From Roseiarcus sp036513315 (GTDB lineage Bacteria; Pseudomonadota; Alphaproteobacteria; Rhizobiales; Beijerinckiaceae), in NCBI GenBank assembly GCA_036513315.1, contig DATBZF010000065.1:62001-126000 (forward strand): a stretch of DNA of 64,000 nucleotides. Direction: 5' to 3'. Numbering within the stretch: position 1 is the first letter of the stretch; the number at the start of each line of letters is the position of its first letter. Positions 60,951 to 64,000 of this stretch are shown piece after piece. A model generated the notes under the pieces. That model saw nothing but the letters and a program-made list of their open reading frames with translations. It had not been told where the DNA came from and searched no databases. A program made the translations under genes and the position numbers.

Positions 60951-61979
60951 TCAGCCGCGCGCCGCCGCGATCGCCGCGAAGATCGGCTTCGTGCCCGGAT
61001 GGCTGTCGACGAATTGCGCATAGAGGCGCTTGGCCATCTCGTCCTGCATCGCACGGCGCTCATCGGCCGGCATTTCGGTGAAGGCGACGCCGAAGCCCTG
61101 CAGTTGCGCGATTTCGCTCTTGGTCTTGTCGAGCGCGATCGCGCGCTCTTCATTCGTCGCCGCGGCCGCCGCCTGCATGAACGCGGGCTTCAGATCGCCA
61201 GGAATCCGCGCGAGCGCGCGCTTGCCGATGAACGCGCCCATCGGGCTGAACAGATGATTGGTGAGCAGGCAGAACTTGGTGATCTCGTAGAGTTTCAACG
61301 ACAGGCAAGTGCCGGGATCATGCTCGAAGCCGTCGACCACGCCGGTCTGCAGCGCAGTATAGAGTTCGTTGACCGGGATCGGCGTCGGGATCGCGCCCAT
61401 CACTTTGAACGTCTCGACGAAAGCCGGGGCCGGCAGCACGCGCAGCTTGACGTCCTTGAGATCGGCGAGACGCGCGGCGGGCTTTTTGGTGTAGACGCTG
61501 CGGGCGCCAAAATGGAACCCCCAGCCGAGAACGCCGACCCCGGTGCGGTCAGCGAGCAATTTCTCCAGCGCCTTGCCAGCTTCGCCGTCCATCGCTTTGG
61601 CGACATGGACATAGTTGTCGAACATATAGCCGAGATCGAGCATGCCGAGTTCCGGCGCCACCGTCGCAAAGATCGACGAGCCGGTGACCATCATGTCGGT
61701 CGAGCCGATCTTCACCTGCTCGACGACATCGGCTTCCTTGCCGAGCTGGCTGTTGGGGAAATAGTCGAACTTGATGCGATCGCCGACCGCGTTCTTCAGA
61801 TTGGCCGAGAATTTTGCGAACCACAGATAATGAGCGGCGTTCTCGTCGATCGGGTCGGACGACGAAACGCGCAGCGTCACCTGCTGATCGGCGGAGGCGC
61901 GCGAAAGGGAGCCGCCGACGGCGAGGGCGACCGCCGAAGCGGTCAGGATGGCTCGACGCGTAACGCCGGCTGGCGGCAT
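60951..61979 (-). CDS. TRAP transporter substrate-binding protein (second DctP)
   Basis: The 342-residue receptor starts at ATG 61979 (strong GGAGGAAAG site) with a Tat-like leader VTRRAILTASAVALAVGGSLSRASA (TRRAILTASA; cleavage about 31). DctP blocks: ENAAHYLWFAKFSANLKN, FDYFPNSQLGKEADVVEQVKIGSTDMM, LADLKDVKLRVLPAPAFVETFKVMGAIPTPIPVNELYTALQTGVVDGFEHD (LKLRVLPAP-type Arg; VNELYTALQTGVVDG). The Arg predicts a carboxylate ligand. Divergent from the Gfo/Idh gene across a 273-bp spacer with an operator-like site and repeat copy C. Confidence 0.92.
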   Translation of the reverse strand: MPPAGVTRRAILTASAVALAVGGSLSRASADQQVTLRVSSSDPIDENAAHYLWFAKFSANLKNAVGDRIKFDYFPNSQLGKEADVVEQVKIGSTDMMVTGSSIFATVAPELGMLDLGYMFDNYVHVAKAMDGEAGKALEKLLADRTGVGVLGWGFHFGARSVYTKKPAARLADLKDVKLRVLPAPAFVETFKVMGAIPTPIPVNELYTALQTGVVDGFEHDPGTCLSLKLYEITKFCLLTNHLFSPMGAFIGKRALARIPGDLKPAFMQAAAAATNEERAIALDKTKSEIAQLQGFGVAFTEMPADERRAMQDEMAKRLYAQFVDSHPGTKPIFAAIAAARG

Positions 61980-62045
61980 GTCTTTCCTCCAATATTCGCG
62001 CGGCCGCGTCGTATCCTCGACGCCGTTATCCTTGCCAGCGATCAT

Positions 62046-62057
62046 GTTATACGACAA
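62046..62057 (+). promoter_or_regulatory. Operator-like motif, copy 5 (GTTATACGACAA)
   Basis: Matches the consensus at 9 of 12 positions (GTTAT and ACAA kept). Lies 67 bp upstream of the second dctP start, in the spacer shared with the Gfo/Idh gene. Confidence 0.4.
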
Positions 62058-62124
62058 TATGACATGGTGGCAATCTCGCGCAGACATTCACCAGATACGG
62101 ACCAATGACCGAGAGCGGATTCCC

Positions 62125-62167
62125 TCATTGTTTGCATGGCGGAGCGGAGCCTCCATGCAATCAATGA
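62125..62167. repeat. Dispersed repeat, copy C (short hairpin form)
   Basis: TCATTGTTTGCATGGCGGA (62125-62143) pairs with CCTCCATGCAATCAATGA (62150-62167) to form a hairpin. It equals copy B with about 38 bp removed from the centre. Flanks on both sides also match copy B, so C is an internally deleted relative. Confidence 0.75.
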
Positions 62168-62252
62168 GCTGCTTTCGCGACGACCGGCGTATGCCTCAGG
62201 CGTGCTCAAATCCGAACGACTTGGCCGCATCACGCATCGGAGAGACCGCTTG

Positions 62253-63254
62253 ATGAACGTCTGCATGGTTGGCCACGGCATGATGGGGACGTGGCATTCC
62301 GAAAATATGAAGACGACCGGCGCCGCTCCGCATACGCTGGTCGGCGTGCAGTCCGATCTTACCGCCGCATTCGCCGCCGCGCATGGCTATCTCAATTGGA
62401 CGGTCGATTATGCGGCAGCGCTGCGCAATCCCGACATCGACATCGTCATCATCGCGACCCCGAGCGAGCATCACGCGACGCAGGCGATCGCCGCCCTCGA
62501 ACATGGCAAGCATGTGTTCGTCGAGATACCGATCGCAATGAACCTCGCCGACGCCGAGCAGGTTGTGGCGACGGCGAAACGGCGGAATCGCATTCTCGGC
62601 CTCTGCCATCCGCGACGCTTCGGCGCGGAGCGCGAGGCGCTGCGGCGGCGATTGGCCGACGGCGGGGAGCATATTCGGCTGATCGATTGCCGCTTCTTCA
62701 TCCACCGGCTGTCCAATGTCGGGGCCACTGGATTGAAGCGCGATTGGACCGACAATCTACTTTGGCACCATGTCACCCATCTCGTCGACTTCGCTCTGTG
62801 GCTGGGGACAGCGGGCGACCTCTCGCAAGCCGATCGCCAAATCCTCGACGTTCGTCCGTTCATGTCCGCCATCGACGCCAATACCGGCATCCCGATGGAA
62901 GTCGCCTTGATGCTCGAAATGGCTGGGGATCGTGCGATCGTCTGCAGCGGCTCTTATTATTCGCGCGCCTGGATATACGATCTGCTCGTCGTGACGGATC
63001 GCGATTCCTATCGTTTCGACGAGCTCAAGGCGACCGTCACCACCGGCGACGGCGAAATAGCAACCGTCCCGCAACAACAGGAATGCGCGATGGCTTTGTT
63101 TGATTTCATCGAAGCGGTGCGCGAGGGCCGTGAACCCGCCGTCCCCGGCCTCTCAGTCTTGCCGACGATGCGGGTGCTCGAACGCGTTCAGCGCCATTGG
63201 GACGAGCGGCATGGCGCCCAGGCGCTGCCGGGGCGACCCTTGACGGGCAGTTAG
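62253..63254 (+). CDS. Gfo/Idh/MocA-family oxidoreductase
   Basis: A 333-residue NAD(P)-dependent sugar oxidoreductase. N-terminal Rossmann MVGHGMMGTWHSENMK (the usual GxGxxG reads GHGMMG, about 7-12), then IVIIATPSEHHATQAIAALEHGKHVFVEIPIAMNLADAEQ with the EKP lysine position changed (VEIPIA instead of EKPxA), and NLLWHHVTHLVDFALWL with the His of the active site (about 168-173). The EKP-to-EIP change removes the lysine usually needed for hydride-transfer catalysis. The likely role is sugar or inositol-type oxidation, isomerase-like action or an altered function. ATG 62253 has GGAGAG. Confidence 0.85.
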   Translation: MNVCMVGHGMMGTWHSENMKTTGAAPHTLVGVQSDLTAAFAAAHGYLNWTVDYAAALRNPDIDIVIIATPSEHHATQAIAALEHGKHVFVEIPIAMNLADAEQVVATAKRRNRILGLCHPRRFGAEREALRRRLADGGEHIRLIDCRFFIHRLSNVGATGLKRDWTDNLLWHHVTHLVDFALWLGTAGDLSQADRQILDVRPFMSAIDANTGIPMEVALMLEMAGDRAIVCSGSYYSRAWIYDLLVVTDRDSYRFDELKATVTTGDGEIATVPQQQECAMALFDFIEAVREGREPAVPGLSVLPTMRVLERVQRHWDERHGAQALPGRPLTGS

Positions 63255-63901
63255 GCCTTTTGCAGCTTCATCCGGATCGCGTAACGCAGATCGCCGCCCG
63301 CGTTTTGCGGAACCACCTCGCCGATGTCGAGGGGTCGCGGCCCGATCAGCGGGAATGGGTCGAAGACGAAACCGGCGACAAGCGGCGTCGGCCCGCTCGC
63401 TTTCGAAAATGCGACAGCGGTCAGCACCACCGGATGGCCGCCGCCGACCAGAATGAGTGGGTCGCCATTCGACACTGCCTCGATCAACGCATTCTGATCG
63501 AATTTGGCGCCCGGCGCGTCCGAATCGAACAGGGTTTCGGCGGCGACGTTGAAGGCGACGCCGTCATCGTCCCTCCAGGATCGCGATAGCGGCGTGATGG
63601 CGGAAGCGCTCGTTTCCAACGCAACCTTGTCGATATTGCCGTAGGCTTCCTGTTCGATGCGAAGCTGCTGCACAACATGGCCATAGGTGGCGAAGACCAC
63701 GGCGACGCAGGCGATCCAGATGGCTGCGGGATCATGCCGCGCGTGATAGGTCTCTTGATAGGCGTCTTTGATGTCGATGAACGTCTTGCACAATTCGCCG
63801 CCATGCTTCGGGTCGGCGAGGCATCGCACATTAGCCCTGGCGGTCGTCGCAAGAAGGGCCGGCGCCAAGGCCCCGATAAGGAAACGACGTCTGGTGTGCA
63901 T
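63251..63901 (-). CDS. Exported papain-like (C39/C70-like) peptidase homologue, active-site Cys replaced
   Basis: A 216-residue protein with a Tat-like leader (TRRRFLIGALAPALLATTARA, in part; cleavage after ARA, about 23). The body resembles the bacterial papain-like family: DPAAIWIACVAVVFATYGH (about 58-76), QQLRIEQEAYGNID, ALIEAVSNGDPLILVGGGHPVVLTAVAF (His about 155) and GFVFDPFPLIGPRP. In the family the first motif reads C-W-A-A-x-x-x-x-F; here the nucleophile position is Ile (AIWIACV). It is probably a pseudo-peptidase or a binding protein. Its 3' end overlaps the Gfo/Idh gene by 4 bp. Family call moderately sure. Confidence 0.6.
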   Translation of the reverse strand: MHTRRRFLIGALAPALLATTARANVRCLADPKHGGELCKTFIDIKDAYQETYHARHDPAAIWIACVAVVFATYGHVVQQLRIEQEAYGNIDKVALETSASAITPLSRSWRDDDGVAFNVAAETLFDSDAPGAKFDQNALIEAVSNGDPLILVGGGHPVVLTAVAFSKASGPTPLVAGFVFDPFPLIGPRPLDIGEVVPQNAGGDLRYAIRMKLQKA

Positions 63902-63940
63902 GGCCCGCGTCCTTAATCGTAGCGATTGACGGCTTCACAT

Positions 63941-63952
63941 GTTATCATACAA
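63941..63952 (+). promoter_or_regulatory. Shared operator motif, copy 6 (GTTATCATACAA)
   Basis: Identical to copy 1 and 40 bp upstream of the start of the papain-like gene, a suitable operator position. Supports adding that gene to the island regulon. Confidence 0.5.
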
Positions 63953-64000
63953 CTAAAGCAAGCAGGCGGGCAAGCGCGGGGCGCGGTTGGGACGCGGCTC

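Overview
The window is GC-rich, densely coded DNA typical of an alphaproteobacterium, most likely a Hyphomicrobiales (Rhizobiales) member close to the Beijerinckiaceae/Methylobacterium group. This rests on gene content (hopanoid genes hpnG and hpnN, a pqqA gene, stand-alone malonyl-CoA decarboxylase, eutBC, a SoxC/SoxD-like pair, several TRAP and ABC importers) and not on any rRNA or marker gene, so the genus is not fixed. No tRNA, rRNA, CRISPR array, phage gene or intact transposase was seen.

Layout. 0-4.7 kb: a divergent LysR regulator and a two-gene malonate module (mdcA-like CoA/ACP transferase plus malonyl-CoA decarboxylase), then an exported alpha/beta hydrolase. 4.9-7.9 kb: a 143-bp nested palindromic element, a PAS-PAS-GGDEF-EAL protein and the C-terminal remnant of an SDR gene. 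7.9-12.6 kb (minus strand): a nitrate/sulfonate/taurine-type ABC importer co-transcribed with a PLP decarboxylase. 12.9-17 kb: a flavin monooxygenase divergent from eutBC, then a MarR regulator. 17-28 kb: a hopanoid/envelope block with hpnG, an acyltransferase, hpnN, a second MMPL/RND exporter and small exported proteins. 28-37 kb: a branched acyl-CoA island (methylcrotonyl/geranyl-type biotin carboxylase, acyl-CoA dehydrogenase, TetR, acyl-CoA ligase, MaoC-like hydratase) whose divergent promoter carries a perfect inverted repeat.

37-64 kb is the most interesting part: a carbohydrate/sugar-acid island. It holds an orphan UgpC-type ATPase, a TRAP importer, a PQQ-type sugar dehydrogenase, a c4-like cytochrome, a SoxC-like molybdoenzyme with a SoxD-like cytochrome, two NIPSNAP proteins, an LldP permease, an SDR, a 2-hydroxyacid dehydrogenase, a Tat-exported COG3618-type lactonase, an FCD-type GntR regulator, an orphan 25-residue pqqA, a KDG dehydratase, a sugar ABC importer without its own ATPase, a second (fused QM) TRAP importer and a Gfo/Idh/MocA oxidoreductase. 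A 12-bp motif, GTYATCATACAA, recurs in four intergenic regions (two weaker matches in two more), including the gntR-pqqA divergent region, and suggests one regulon. The working model is periplasmic oxidation of a sugar to a lactone by a PQQ enzyme, periplasmic lactone opening, TRAP uptake of the acid, and cytosolic conversion through a 5-dehydro-4-deoxyglucarate-like intermediate to 2-oxoglutarate semialdehyde. The substrate, the electron acceptor chain and the reason for a sulfite-dehydrogenase-like pair in the island are unknown.
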